Of a DNA stretch of 64,000 bases, positions 16,536-26,351 are shown one piece after another. The position numbers and the translations under genes were made by a program. The notes under the pieces were generated by a model. It searched no databases and was not told where the DNA came from. It saw nothing but the letters and a program-made list of their open reading frames with translations. The DNA comes from Duganella qianjiadongensis. GTDB lineage: Bacteria; Pseudomonadota; Gammaproteobacteria; Burkholderiales; Burkholderiaceae_D. Location of the stretch: NCBI RefSeq assembly GCF_009857915.1, contig NZ_WWCM01000016.1, forward strand, positions 30,010-94,009, read 5' to 3'. How positions within the stretch are numbered: position 1 is the first letter of the stretch; each line of letters opens with the position of its first letter.

Positions 16536-19072
16536 CAGCGCTCGCCTCCGCCGATGCGGCGGAACAGCGCCTCGATGCGGCTCACCGTACGCTCATCGGC
16601 CAGCGCCGGCATGGCGCACAGCTGCAGATAGGCGGCGGTGGCGCTTTGCGGCTTCTGGCCCGATTTCAGCGACGACTGCAGCACCTCCACCTGCATCTTC
16701 AGGCGCTCGCGGGCAAACTCGCTGCCGCTATCCACCCCTGCCACGATTTCCAGCCGCAGTACTTCGTCGCGCAGGCGGCGACGGTTGGCTTCCAGCTGGG
16801 CCAGATAGGCACCGGCATCGCCGCCGAGCAGCGCCAGCGCCGCATTGAAGCGGCCAACCAGCGCTTTTTCGTATTCGCCGCCCAGCTTGGGCACGGCGCT
16901 CCAGCGCTCCTGCCATTGCGCCGCGCTGGCCCCGTCGGCTGCCGCTACGCCTTGCGCCAGACTGGTCTCCAGCGACTGGCACAGCCGCAGCTTGTCGCGC
17001 AGGGCATTCGCCTGTGCCGCGCCGCTACGGCGGCGGATAGCGTCGGCCTGCGCCTGCACCTGTGCCTGTGCAGCCTGATAGCGCTGGCTGATGCGCGCTT
17101 CCGCAGCACGCGGCACAATGCCCGCATGCTGCCAGGCGCTGGCCGTCTCGCGCAGCAGCGCGGCAATGGCGGCCAGCTGGGCCTTTTCGTCGCCACTGAA
17201 AGTGGCCGTTTCCAGTTGCGCGCACAGTGCTTCGCGCGCATGCAGGTGGGCTTTGCGTTCGTGGTCGGCCGCATGTGCCACTTCCTTGCGCTTGTTGTAG
17301 ACGGCATCGCAGGCGGCACGGAAGCGCTGCCACAGCGCCTGTTCCGCCTTGCGTTCCAGCGGCAGCGCCTTGGCCTGTTCCTGCCAGCGTTCCTGCAGGC
17401 GCTTGAGCAGATCGAGCACATGGCGCTCGCCCGGCTGCAGCTGCTCGGCTTCCTGTATCAGCTGTTCGCGCCGCGTCACTTCGATCTTGCGCTGCTGCGT
17501 CAGCGGCGCCAGCAGCTGGCCCAGCGCCTTGTCGAACGCCTGTTCCAGCTTGCGCTTTTCCTTGCGCTCCATGGCGCCCAGCCGGGTCCACATCTGGCGC
17601 AAACGCTGTCCTGCTGCCGCCACATTCTTCAGATCGACGCCTTCCGCCGCAGCCTGCGCCAGGGCGCGGGTTTCTTCGATCAGGGCTTGCGCCTTGCTTG
17701 CATTAGCATGACGTTCATCGGCCAGCTGCTTGAAGTGGGCCGCTGCCGGGGCATAGGCCGTGGTGCAGGCGCGGTCGAAGCGCTCCCACAGACTGCGCGG
17801 TGCATGGCCGGAGACGGCATCGAGCGCTTTCCAGCGTTCGCGCATGCTGCCCACCTTCTTGGCCAGTTCGCTCATCGCCAGCCCCAGCGCAGGCAGTTCT
17901 TCCACCACTTTCACCAGCTCTTCGCGCGAGACGTTGCCGCTCCAGCGTGCCCAGTCGCTCAGCCGCTTCAATTCGGCGCGCAGGTGATTAAGGCGCTCCG
18001 TCACGGCAGGCGAGAGGCGGCTCTTGTGCTCCTTGAGCCATTTGTCATGCTCTGCAGCGGCATGCAGCAAACCCTGCTCCAGCGCCTGTTCCAGCGCATC
18101 GAGGGTGCTGAGGAATTGCGGATCGGTGGCCGCCGGCTTGGCAGCACGGCTGGCGCCAGCAGCGCCGGACTTGCCAGCCGGCGCCGGCTGGCTGGACACC
18201 TGCGCAACGTTTGCTGCCCCGGCCGCGGGCGCGGCACTGGCCGCATCATCGTGCGCGCCCACGCCATCGGCCACAGTGCCCGTCTGCGCCGCAGCAGTGG
18301 CACCCGGCACCGTTCCGGCGCTAACAGGCGCTGCCACCGGCGCGGCACTCGCGCTGGCTGCCATGGCCGCACGGGCCTGCTGCAAGGCCGCCGCGTAATC
18401 ACTCAGCAGATGGCGCGGCAAGGCCGCATGTTCGGGCGCCTGTTCGCAACGCTGATAATCCGCAGTGTGGCTGGCGATGGCCGCTTCCAGCACGGCCTGA
18501 TCCGGCCCGGCCTGCAGCAACTGGCGCAAAGCGGCCAGCGCATCGATAGTCTGGCGCTGCAACTGCATCTGCGCCTGCAGCCGCGCATCGAGTGCAGCGC
18601 GCTGGCTGGCGTAACTGTCCGCCTGCGCGGCATCGGCGCTGGTGATGCGCCACTGCCGATCCAGTTCGGCCACCTGATTGGGGGTGAGTTTTTCGTCGGC
18701 CAGCAAACGCGCGGCCAGTTCCAGACAGGCTGCCGCCTTGCGCTGTTCGGCCTCGTGGTAGCGGATCGCATCGAGCCGGCCCTGCATCAGCTTGGCCACG
18801 CGCCGGTCGGTATTGCGCATGGCCTGCAGCACCTGTTCCAGCTGCGGCAGGCTGCGCACATGTTCGGCCGCCTGCAGACGCACGCCGGCAAATTCGCTTT
18901 GCAGTATCAGCGCCACGGCCGCCGCTTCATCTCCGGCCAGTGCCGCAGCCTGGCGGGTCTGCTGTTCGCGTCGTTCGGCCGACGCGGCTGCGGCAGTGCT
19001 GGGCGCAGTCTCCGTCGCGGCAGGTGCTACGCCGGCGTTCTCGCCGTTGCGCTTGAAGATGAATTCGAACAT
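16535..19072 (-). CDS. large DUF349 domain protein
   Basis: An 845-residue, helix-rich cytosolic protein of the DUF349 family, whose biochemical role is not established. Several DUF349 repeats are visible in the second half, with patterns such as WTRLGAMERKEKRKLEQAFDKAL, LWERFDRACTTAY and LWQRFRAACDAVY. Residues about 240-315 form an Ala/Pro/Thr/Gly-rich, low-complexity linker that is probably disordered. The very long open frame on the other strand is a shadow of the GC-rich codon usage. It is coupled to moaE by a TGATG junction. Confidence 0.85.
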   Translation of the reverse strand: MFEFIFKRNGENAGVAPAATETAPSTAAAASAERREQQTRQAAALAGDEAAAVALILQSEFAGVRLQAAEHVRSLPQLEQVLQAMRNTDRRVAKLMQGRLDAIRYHEAEQRKAAACLELAARLLADEKLTPNQVAELDRQWRITSADAAQADSYASQRAALDARLQAQMQLQRQTIDALAALRQLLQAGPDQAVLEAAIASHTADYQRCEQAPEHAALPRHLLSDYAAALQQARAAMAASASAAPVAAPVSAGTVPGATAAAQTGTVADGVGAHDDAASAAPAAGAANVAQVSSQPAPAGKSGAAGASRAAKPAATDPQFLSTLDALEQALEQGLLHAAAEHDKWLKEHKSRLSPAVTERLNHLRAELKRLSDWARWSGNVSREELVKVVEELPALGLAMSELAKKVGSMRERWKALDAVSGHAPRSLWERFDRACTTAYAPAAAHFKQLADERHANASKAQALIEETRALAQAAAEGVDLKNVAAAGQRLRQMWTRLGAMERKEKRKLEQAFDKALGQLLAPLTQQRKIEVTRREQLIQEAEQLQPGERHVLDLLKRLQERWQEQAKALPLERKAEQALWQRFRAACDAVYNKRKEVAHAADHERKAHLHAREALCAQLETATFSGDEKAQLAAIAALLRETASAWQHAGIVPRAAEARISQRYQAAQAQVQAQADAIRRRSGAAQANALRDKLRLCQSLETSLAQGVAAADGASAAQWQERWSAVPKLGGEYEKALVGRFNAALALLGGDAGAYLAQLEANRRRLRDEVLRLEIVAGVDSGSEFARERLKMQVEVLQSSLKSGQKPQSATAAYLQLCAMPALADERTVSRIEALFRRIGGGER

Positions 19073-19140
19073 GATGCGCTATGAAGTATCTAAAACCACC
19101 ATCATAGCAAAGCAGAGAAAATTTGCCTGTTACTGAGCGC

Positions 19141-19812
19141 TTATTTCGCTGCCGGCACTTCCCGTTCGGCGCGTGGCCGCAGACGAGGCGCGGCGGGAAT
19201 GGCGCCATCATGCGCACTATGCAGGTCTATCATCGGTAATACCTGCAGGCGCGGCATGTTGATCGGCGCAGTCTCGGCCAGCGGCGCAGGCGGCGCCGAA
19301 CGCTTGAGCTCCTCCACTCGCTTGTCATGCAGCATCAATTGATTCGCCAGAGAAAACCACGCATCGCCAGCGATGCTGTTGCGCGCCATCGCAAACAGTT
19401 CATGCTCTTCCTTTTCCAGCTTTTGCAGCATGGCATTGCAGAATGCTTCGATGTGATCGCTGATGCGCTGCACCTGCCCTTCGCCCGCATCGGCCAGCAC
19501 TTCGGCCTGCTCCTGCAGCGCGCGGATAGCCGCCAGCGCCGACTGGTTAAGCCGGCTCAGTTCTTCGATCAGCTGGTCGGCGCGCTCGGTAGCAGCACGC
19601 AAGGCAGGAATCAGATACATTTCGGTCTTGCGCCACTGGCAAGCCTGATACAGGGTGCTCAGGCTGTTGCAGGCATATTCGAGCTGAGCCAGATTGACGC
19701 TATTCTGCTGCTTGAGCGTGGTGCGCACATATTGCTGGAAACCCAATAGATTAAGACGAACACTGGCTTGTTCGACCGAAAGAGCGACTAGGGCATATGT
19801 GGCGGTTAACAT
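19141..19812 (-). CDS. helical hypothetical protein
   Basis: A 223-residue, mostly helical protein with no signal peptide. I start it at MLTATYALVALSVEQASVRL; the open frame reaches 26 codons further, but those residues look like translated leader sequence. The region with ISDHIEAFCNAMLQKLEKEE, EHELFAMARNSI and LMLHDKRVEELKR has spacing reminiscent of the C-terminal half of hemerythrin-like domains. The N-terminal histidines of that fold are absent, so I do not claim it. The last 50 residues are Pro/Arg/Ala-rich and probably disordered. Confidence 0.65.
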   Translation of the reverse strand: MLTATYALVALSVEQASVRLNLLGFQQYVRTTLKQQNSVNLAQLEYACNSLSTLYQACQWRKTEMYLIPALRAATERADQLIEELSRLNQSALAAIRALQEQAEVLADAGEGQVQRISDHIEAFCNAMLQKLEKEEHELFAMARNSIAGDAWFSLANQLMLHDKRVEELKRSAPPAPLAETAPINMPRLQVLPMIDLHSAHDGAIPAAPRLRPRAEREVPAAK

Positions 19813-19953
19813 TCTGACTCCCAAAGCTGTGGTGTAGCCAGACCGGATGGCTGGCAAAAGCGGAAGTAAAAGTGTAAATAAAGCCGACAACCACGCTTTG
19901 ACTTAAAACAAAACGGCGCGCTTCCCCAATATAGCGCAAACAGGGGGGAAACG

Positions 19954-22368
19954 CTATCGTAATGGCAACTGCAACCGTACCAGCCCTGCCTCCGGGTGTG
20001 GCAGCACGCTGCCGCCGAAATGGCGCACCAGTTTCTGCACACCGAGATTTTCGGCCAGCGCATCGCCCACAATCTGCGCCGTGCCATGGCTGCGGAAGTA
20101 ATCGACCAGCTTCTGGAACAGGATATAGCCCAGCCCCTGCCCCTTCAGATCGGAGCGGATGATGATGGCAAATTCGGCCGCCTGATTGTCGGCATCGGCG
20201 ATGGCACGCACCACACCCAGCGTCTCCGGCTGGCCGTCCGCCCCCGTGCGGGTGGCAATAAAGGCCATGGCGCGGTCGTAATCGATCTGGGTCAGGCGCG
20301 CCAGCTGGCCGGGCGGCAGCTCGCGCATGGCGGTAAAGAAGCGCAGCCGCACGTCGTCCGGATCGAGCGCAGCGAAAAACACCTGATGCTGGGGCGCGTC
20401 TTCGGGCCGGATGGGGCGCAGCAGGATTTTGCCGCCGCCCCAGGCTAGTTCCTGCTCCAGTTCCTGCGGATAGGGCCGGATCGCCATGGCGCGATGGCCG
20501 CGCGCGGGGCCCAGCGCGATCTGCGCGCCCAGCGCCACCACGCTGCCGTCCAGCACCAGCAGCGGGTTCAGGTCCAGCGCGGCCAGCTGTGGCAGATCGG
20601 CCACCATATCGGCCACCTGCACCAGCGTGCGGCACAAAGCATCGGCATCGGCAGCCGTCTGCGCCTGCTGCAGCAGGCGCGCTACCCGGGTGCGGCTCAC
20701 CATATCGCGCGCCAGCACCATATTTAAAGGCGGCAGGCCCGCGGCGCGGTCAGCCGCCACTTGCGCCGCCAGCCCGCCCTGGCCGAAATACAGCACCGGC
20801 CCGAACACCGCATCGGTGCTGATTTCGATGCGCGCTGCCGCCAGCGTGGTGCCAGCCTCCGCAGCCTGCTGCGGCGTGGCCAGCGCTATGCCATAGCTGG
20901 CCAGCAGACTGCGCAAATCGCTATCGGACAGGCTGGTCTGGCCACCTTCCTGCGCGGCCGCCACCAGTGCCTGTGCCGCCGCCCGCTCCGGCGCCGAAGT
21001 GGCCGCCAGCTGGGCCGGCACCTCCATCAGCAAATCCTGATTGCGCCGGTACTGGGCGATCTGCAGGAAACCATGCACGGCCTTTTCCGGCGTGTCGTAG
21101 GTCGGCAGACCGGCTTCGGCAAACACCTGCCGCGCAGCCGCCACGGCGCTGCCACCGAGCCAGCAACTGAGCACATTTTTACTGGCGCCGCGCAGCAGCG
21201 GAGCGATCGCCGTGGCGATCTGCTGGCTATCCACCATGGCCGTGGGCGCGTGCAGAAACAGCAGCGCATCGGCACTGGTTTCGTGCAGCAGTGCTTCCAC
21301 TGCCGCCTGATAATGGGCTACCGGCACATCAGCCAGCAGCGCCACGGGGTTGCTGGGCTGGGCGCAGGTACGCTTGAGCAGCAGCTGCGATTCGGCCGAC
21401 AGCGGCGCCAGCTGGGCGCCACCGGCCAGCAGCGCATCGGCGGCGATCAGGCCCAGCCCCACGCCATTACTGAGCACCGCCAGCCGTTCGCCCCGCTGGG
21501 GGCGCTGGCGCGCCAGCGTTTCCACGGCGTCGAACAGGTCTTCGATGGAGCTTACCCTTAGCATGCCGGCGCGCCGGATCGCCGCATCGAACACCAGATC
21601 GGCGCCGGGCCGGGCATCGCGCCCCACTTTCAGCACGATCACCGGCTTGCCGCGTGCGGCCAGCCGGCCGGCCGACATGAATTTACGCGCACAGCAGACC
21701 TGTTCGATACACAGCAATATCGCCTCGGTGGCGCTATCGGCCGCCAGATAGTCGAGCACATCGCCGAAATCCACATCAGCAGTTTCGCCCATGGTGAGGA
21801 AGCGGGAAAAGCCGATGCCGTGCAGGCTGGCCCAGTCCAGCATGGCCGTGCCCAGCGCGCCGGACTGCGCCACAAACGCCAGCTTGCCGGGTGTGGCCGG
21901 AATATGGGTAAAGCTGGCATTTAGTCCCAGCGCAGGGGTCTGCAGGCCCACGCTGCCCGGCCCGAGGATGCGTACCTGATGGCGCTTGGCGGCAGCCAGC
22001 ATGGCCTGCTGCAGACTGCGCCCGCCGCTATGGATCTGATCCAGTCCGGCCGTCATGACGATGGCAGCGCGCGTGCCGCGCGCGCCCAGTTCCGCAATCA
22101 AGCCGGGTATCGTCGCTGGCGGCGTGCACAGTATGGCCAGTTCTGGCGCGGCCGGCAATGCCGCCACCCGCGCATAGCACGGCAGCCCCTGCAGATTCTG
22201 GTGGCGCGGATTGAGCGGCCAGATAGCGCGACCACTCCCGCCCTGCGCAGCATGGGCCTGCAGCAGATTGGCCAGCACCCGTGTGCCGATACGGTGCGGC
22301 TTGTCGGAAGCACCGATCACTGCCACCGAACGTGGCTGGAACATGCGGTCGAGATATTTGATGCTCAT
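19954..22368 (-). CDS. Pat-like acyl-CoA synthetase (NDP-forming) / GNAT fusion
   Basis: An 804-residue fusion resembling protein acetyltransferase Pat. An N-terminal CoA-binding Rossmann domain (RSVAVIGASDKPHRIG) is followed by two succinyl-CoA-ligase-like domains (AFVAQSGALGTAML and the later SNGVGLGLIAADALL). Then come an ATP-grasp-derived region and a C-terminal GNAT domain (about residues 645-800). Family members acetylate enzymes such as acyl-CoA synthetases in response to metabolic state. The ATP-grasp part jumps from SDLRSLLASYGIALATP almost directly to FGPVLYFGQGGLAAQV. The usual lysine/glycine-rich nucleotide-binding half seems to be missing, so ligase activity is doubtful while acetyltransferase activity may remain. 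Confidence 0.85.
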   Translation of the reverse strand: MSIKYLDRMFQPRSVAVIGASDKPHRIGTRVLANLLQAHAAQGGSGRAIWPLNPRHQNLQGLPCYARVAALPAAPELAILCTPPATIPGLIAELGARGTRAAIVMTAGLDQIHSGGRSLQQAMLAAAKRHQVRILGPGSVGLQTPALGLNASFTHIPATPGKLAFVAQSGALGTAMLDWASLHGIGFSRFLTMGETADVDFGDVLDYLAADSATEAILLCIEQVCCARKFMSAGRLAARGKPVIVLKVGRDARPGADLVFDAAIRRAGMLRVSSIEDLFDAVETLARQRPQRGERLAVLSNGVGLGLIAADALLAGGAQLAPLSAESQLLLKRTCAQPSNPVALLADVPVAHYQAAVEALLHETSADALLFLHAPTAMVDSQQIATAIAPLLRGASKNVLSCWLGGSAVAAARQVFAEAGLPTYDTPEKAVHGFLQIAQYRRNQDLLMEVPAQLAATSAPERAAAQALVAAAQEGGQTSLSDSDLRSLLASYGIALATPQQAAEAGTTLAAARIEISTDAVFGPVLYFGQGGLAAQVAADRAAGLPPLNMVLARDMVSRTRVARLLQQAQTAADADALCRTLVQVADMVADLPQLAALDLNPLLVLDGSVVALGAQIALGPARGHRAMAIRPYPQELEQELAWGGGKILLRPIRPEDAPQHQVFFAALDPDDVRLRFFTAMRELPPGQLARLTQIDYDRAMAFIATRTGADGQPETLGVVRAIADADNQAAEFAIIIRSDLKGQGLGYILFQKLVDYFRSHGTAQIVGDALAENLGVQKLVRHFGGSVLPHPEAGLVRLQLPLR

Positions 22369-22386
22369 GGCGCCAGTGCTCCTGCC

Positions 22387-23385
22387 TTACCAGCGCGACG
22401 CGTGGTCTTCCGTGACACCGGCCAGCCGCTGCACGCTGCGCTTCGGCTGCCCGGGCGCAGTGCGCACCCAGCCGCTGAAAGTGCCGATAGGCTGCACATA
22501 GCGGCTGGCCGCCACCAGCAGATTCTTGTCGCCGCGCCGCTCGCCTTCGGGCGTGAAAATCAGCTCCAGCAGTCCGTCATCGGTACTGATCTGCCACGGT
22601 GCCCGGCTGTCGTTGCGGTCATAGGCGAACTGCGCCGCGCCCAGCGGATACAGCTGGCCATCGAGCCAGAGGGCATTTTCCTGCGCGCCGAAGTAACCTG
22701 CTTGCAGATTAAAACCAACATCGAGATCATGCGCCGATGCCCAGCGCCATGCCGTGTTACGCGCCAGCAAACCATTCGAGTAGTCGAAACTGGCCACGCC
22801 GCCGTCCAGCGTCAGGCTCTGCCCGCCCGCGCGCAACTGGCCGCGCAGCGGCATGCCGCCCGACTTCTGGGTAGCATGTACGGCACCGTTAGCCACCGGC
22901 CCCGCTGCCAGCAGCAATGGCGCGGTCGCCGGGCCGAAACTGGCGTCGATGGCAAACTCGCCACAGCGCAGCGTCAGGCTGCTGGCACCGTCGGCGCCGG
23001 TATTGATGTGGATCTGTTTGCCCAGCAGGCGGAACTGGCTCGCACCTGCCATCCGGTGCGGCAGGCTGGCCGTGCAGCCGGGCAGGCCATCCTGCGAGAA
23101 TTCGGCCAGCATGCGGCCGCTGTGGCGCTCGAAAGCGTAGGCAAAAGCCGTGTTGGTCCAGCCCACATCGACAATGGCGACGGCGCAAAATACCTGTTCC
23201 GTGTACAGTGCCACATAATGCCAGCGCTTATGGTGGAAGCGCCGCCACAGCCGGCTGCGCGCATAGGGCGGCGCCAGCTGGCGCCAGTCGATAGCACCGG
23301 CCGGACCGGCGAAGCGGCCGAAAATCGGCTGGCCATCGAGGCCGGGCAAGCGCGCCGGTGCGGCAGACAGTGTCATGTGCTTCAT
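22387..23385 (-). CDS. DUF2804 family protein
   Basis: A 332-residue protein that fits the DUF2804 family, for which no activity is known to me. It is beta-rich, with segments such as YARSRLWRRFHHKRWHYV near the N-terminus and the C-terminal FSGWVRTAPGQPKRSVQRL. There is no signal peptide or transmembrane segment. Possible starts are the ATGs at 23385 (used here), 23376 and 23418. Its stop is 19 bases before the Pat-like gene on the same strand, so the two are probably co-transcribed. Confidence 0.75.
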   Translation of the reverse strand: MKHMTLSAAPARLPGLDGQPIFGRFAGPAGAIDWRQLAPPYARSRLWRRFHHKRWHYVALYTEQVFCAVAIVDVGWTNTAFAYAFERHSGRMLAEFSQDGLPGCTASLPHRMAGASQFRLLGKQIHINTGADGASSLTLRCGEFAIDASFGPATAPLLLAAGPVANGAVHATQKSGGMPLRGQLRAGGQSLTLDGGVASFDYSNGLLARNTAWRWASAHDLDVGFNLQAGYFGAQENALWLDGQLYPLGAAQFAYDRNDSRAPWQISTDDGLLELIFTPEGERRGDKNLLVAASRYVQPIGTFSGWVRTAPGQPKRSVQRLAGVTEDHASRW

Positions 23386-23601
23386 ACGGCCAGATCCTGA
23401 AAGTTGAGGGTAAGACATTCGCCGGCTGAGTAACCCCGGACCCGGGAGGCGACTCTCCAGCAGCTATTCTAATAAGAAAATCAATATTGCCTGTGCGCGC
23501 GCGACAGTTTTTTTTACATTTGCGAGCACAAACGAGACATTTCCATGCAGAATTAGATGGATGGCATTCCGAGGCAAATTAGTGGACAATACCGGCCCTT
23601 G

Positions 23602-26265
23602 ATGAATACCCCTGCCCCTCCCACCTCCCGCAGCACCATACGCCGGCTGTATCGCCTGATACTGCTACCGGCATTCGCCGTTGCCTTGCTGGCCGGGATG
23701 TGGGCGGCGGTGCTGTATCAGGTGGAACAGGAACGGGTTTCCGCCCATTACGAAGCAGTGTTGCACAGCCAGTCACTGGCCCGTACCTTGGCCGAACACA
23801 CCAATCACCTGTTGCGCCAGAGCGACCACGCCACCCAGCTGTTCAAGCTGAAATTCGAGGAAACCGGCGGCAAGCTGCGTCTGACCGAGTTCAGCCGTCC
23901 GAACGGCCTGCTGGACTCGCTACTGCCCTCCAAGCTCGATCTGCCGCTGGCACTGGTGGACGCCGACGGCCGCCTGATCGACAGCCGGTCCGGCTATTTC
24001 GCGCCCCAGCTGGGCCAGCAGCCGTTCTTCCTGCACCACGCCCACAACAGCTCCGACACCGCGCTGATTACTACACCGATAGTCGAGCCCCGCACCAAGA
24101 AATGGCAGATCCAGATCTCGCGCCGGCTTAACGGTCACGATGGCCAGTTTGCCGGCGTGGTCGTGATGATGATCGATCCTGCCACCTTTGTGGAAGACTA
24201 CGACCGCCTGAATCTGGACCCGGGCGGCAGCGTCATGCTGATCAGCCGCGAAAACGGCATCGCCACGGCGCGGGTGGATGAACAGCTGATTATCAGCGAT
24301 GCCATCGATTTCACTGCCGCACAGAGCGGCGGGCGCATCGGCACGCTGGACGAAATGCTGCTGGCGCGCCCCTTCGATGCAGTGGAACGGATCTACGGCT
24401 ATGCCGAAATGCCGCGCTATCTGCTGCTGGCCGTGGCCGGCAATCCCCTGCAAACGGAAATGGCGAGCTTCGAGCTGCGCCGCGAACGCTATCTGGTGGC
24501 AGTCAGTCTGGCCTCGCTGGTGGTGCTGCTGTTCGTCGGCCTGCTGATCCAGCAGGCGCGCCGCCTGCGCCGCAGCACGCTGATGGTCAGCGAAGCGCAA
24601 GAGATGCTGCGCGCCGCCGCCGATGCCAGCATGGACTGCGTCTATCTGCTCAAAGCCTGCCGCCTGCGCAGTGCCGACAATGCCATTGCCGATTTCACGC
24701 TGGTGGGCCTGAACGACCGCGGCGCCGCGCTGCTGGGCATGACGGCCGATCAGGCGCGCGGCAAGCGTCTGCAGGAGCTGATGCCGGAGCTGCATACCCA
24801 CGGCTTCATCGAAAAATATAAAACCGTGCTGCAGACAGGCCATCCGCTGGACGAAGAATTCGAAGTCGACTTCCTGCCCAGCGGCGAGCATTACTGGTTC
24901 CATCATCAGATCGTCCCCATCAAGGAAGGCGTGGCCGTCACCACCCGCGACATCACTCCGCGCAAAAAAAGCGAGCTGGCGATCCGCAAGAGCCAGGCCG
25001 AGCTGGCCGCTGTCAACGATGTGTCGCCACTGGGGTTGATGCGGGCCGACGCGCATGGCCAGTGCACCTATGTGAACCGCACTTTCGAATTCGTCACCGG
25101 CCTGATGCGCTCGGAAGCGCTGGGCGAGAACTGGCTGCGCGCCATCCACCCGGGCGACCGCGCCAACCTGCAGAACGCTCTCAAGCAGATGGCCGTTACC
25201 CGCCTGCCGTATCAGGACACGCTGCGCTGCGTGCATCCCGATGGCACCATCGTGTGGGTGATGTTCAAGATCGCAGCCATGATCGTCGACAAGCAGATCT
25301 ACGGTTATGTGGGCACGGTAGACGATATTACCCACGTGCGCAAATCCGTCATGGCGCTGCGCGAAAGCGAGGCGCGCCTGCGCACCATCGCCGATTCCCT
25401 GCCGGCCATGGTGGCCTACATCGACAGCGAAGAGATTTTCCGCTTCCATAACATCGCCTACGAACGCGAATTCAACCGCACCGGCACCAGCGTGCTGGGC
25501 AAGAGCGTGGTCGAGACTGTGGGCGAAGCGCGCTACAGCTATCTGTCGCCGTATATCAAACGGGCGCTGGCCGGCGAAACCCTGACCTTCGAAGAAGAAG
25601 ACAACAGCGACACCACCTTGCGTACTTTCGAGGTGGTGTACATACCGCAGATCGACGAGGATGGCGACACCGTGATCGGCTTCCACGTCATGCGGCAGGA
25701 TATCACCGCACAGAAACGCGAAAAGCAGCGCCTGCTGCGGCTATCCCAGATCGATGCGCTGACCGGGCTGACCAACCGCGCCGGTTTCCTGCAGAAACTC
25801 AGCGACAGCATGCACGCCAGCGCCCAGAACGGCCACCTGATGGCCGTGATGTATATGGATATCGACCGCTTCAAGCCGGTCAACGACACCTATGGCCACA
25901 GCATAGGCGACGCCCTGCTGCGCGCCTTCTCCACCCGTCTGACCCACACCATGCGGGCCAGCGACACCATTGCCCGTCTGGGCGGCGACGAGTTCACCAT
26001 CATCATGGAACGCATCAACCGCAGCGAAGACGCGACCGCGCTGGCCGCCAAGATCGTCACTGCCATGCAGGCACCGTTCGATCTGGACGGCACCATCGTC
26101 TCGATTTCGGCCAGTATCGGCCTGACCTTCTACCGTAACGAAGACATCACGCCGGCCGAGCTGCTGCATCAGGCCGACCTGCTGCTGTATCAGGCCAAAC
26201 AGAATGGCCGCAACACCTTCCGTGCCGGCCCGCCGCACGACGCAGCCAGCGGCTACGCGGCCTGA
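23602..26265 (+). CDS. membrane PAS-GGDEF diguanylate cyclase
   Basis: An 887-residue inner-membrane sensor. The first membrane segment (LILLPAFAVALLAGMWAAVL, near residue 20-40) and a second near 310-330 enclose a periplasmic domain of the Cache type. Three PAS-like domains follow in the cytosol, and a C-terminal GGDEF domain begins QIDALTGLTNRAGF with the intact motif LGGDEFTII. RASD precedes it by five residues, matching the inhibitory I-site. The protein should convert an extracellular ligand signal into c-di-GMP. I chose the ATG at 23602, just before the first membrane segment, over an upstream one. It is divergent from the DUF2804 gene. Confidence 0.92.
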   Translation: MNTPAPPTSRSTIRRLYRLILLPAFAVALLAGMWAAVLYQVEQERVSAHYEAVLHSQSLARTLAEHTNHLLRQSDHATQLFKLKFEETGGKLRLTEFSRPNGLLDSLLPSKLDLPLALVDADGRLIDSRSGYFAPQLGQQPFFLHHAHNSSDTALITTPIVEPRTKKWQIQISRRLNGHDGQFAGVVVMMIDPATFVEDYDRLNLDPGGSVMLISRENGIATARVDEQLIISDAIDFTAAQSGGRIGTLDEMLLARPFDAVERIYGYAEMPRYLLLAVAGNPLQTEMASFELRRERYLVAVSLASLVVLLFVGLLIQQARRLRRSTLMVSEAQEMLRAAADASMDCVYLLKACRLRSADNAIADFTLVGLNDRGAALLGMTADQARGKRLQELMPELHTHGFIEKYKTVLQTGHPLDEEFEVDFLPSGEHYWFHHQIVPIKEGVAVTTRDITPRKKSELAIRKSQAELAAVNDVSPLGLMRADAHGQCTYVNRTFEFVTGLMRSEALGENWLRAIHPGDRANLQNALKQMAVTRLPYQDTLRCVHPDGTIVWVMFKIAAMIVDKQIYGYVGTVDDITHVRKSVMALRESEARLRTIADSLPAMVAYIDSEEIFRFHNIAYEREFNRTGTSVLGKSVVETVGEARYSYLSPYIKRALAGETLTFEEEDNSDTTLRTFEVVYIPQIDEDGDTVIGFHVMRQDITAQKREKQRLLRLSQIDALTGLTNRAGFLQKLSDSMHASAQNGHLMAVMYMDIDRFKPVNDTYGHSIGDALLRAFSTRLTHTMRASDTIARLGGDEFTIIMERINRSEDATALAAKIVTAMQAPFDLDGTIVSISASIGLTFYRNEDITPAELLHQADLLLYQAKQNGRNTFRAGPPHDAASGYAA

Positions 26266-26351
26266 AGCCTGCCGATTCATTTTTATCAACCTCGCCAGCG
26301 GCAACTTGCGCTATATTGTGCCCTTCCCGGCTGTCCTGAATTTCTAACTCC

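Noticed and set aside
16646..19084. 812-codon open frame antisense to the DUF349 gene
   Set aside because: Same codon-bias artefact. The translated product has no recognisable domains, while the minus strand carries DUF349 repeats.
23920..25686. 588-codon open frame antisense to the PAS-GGDEF sensor
   Set aside because: His/Gln/Ala-rich shadow of the sensor gene with no motifs or ribosome-binding site.
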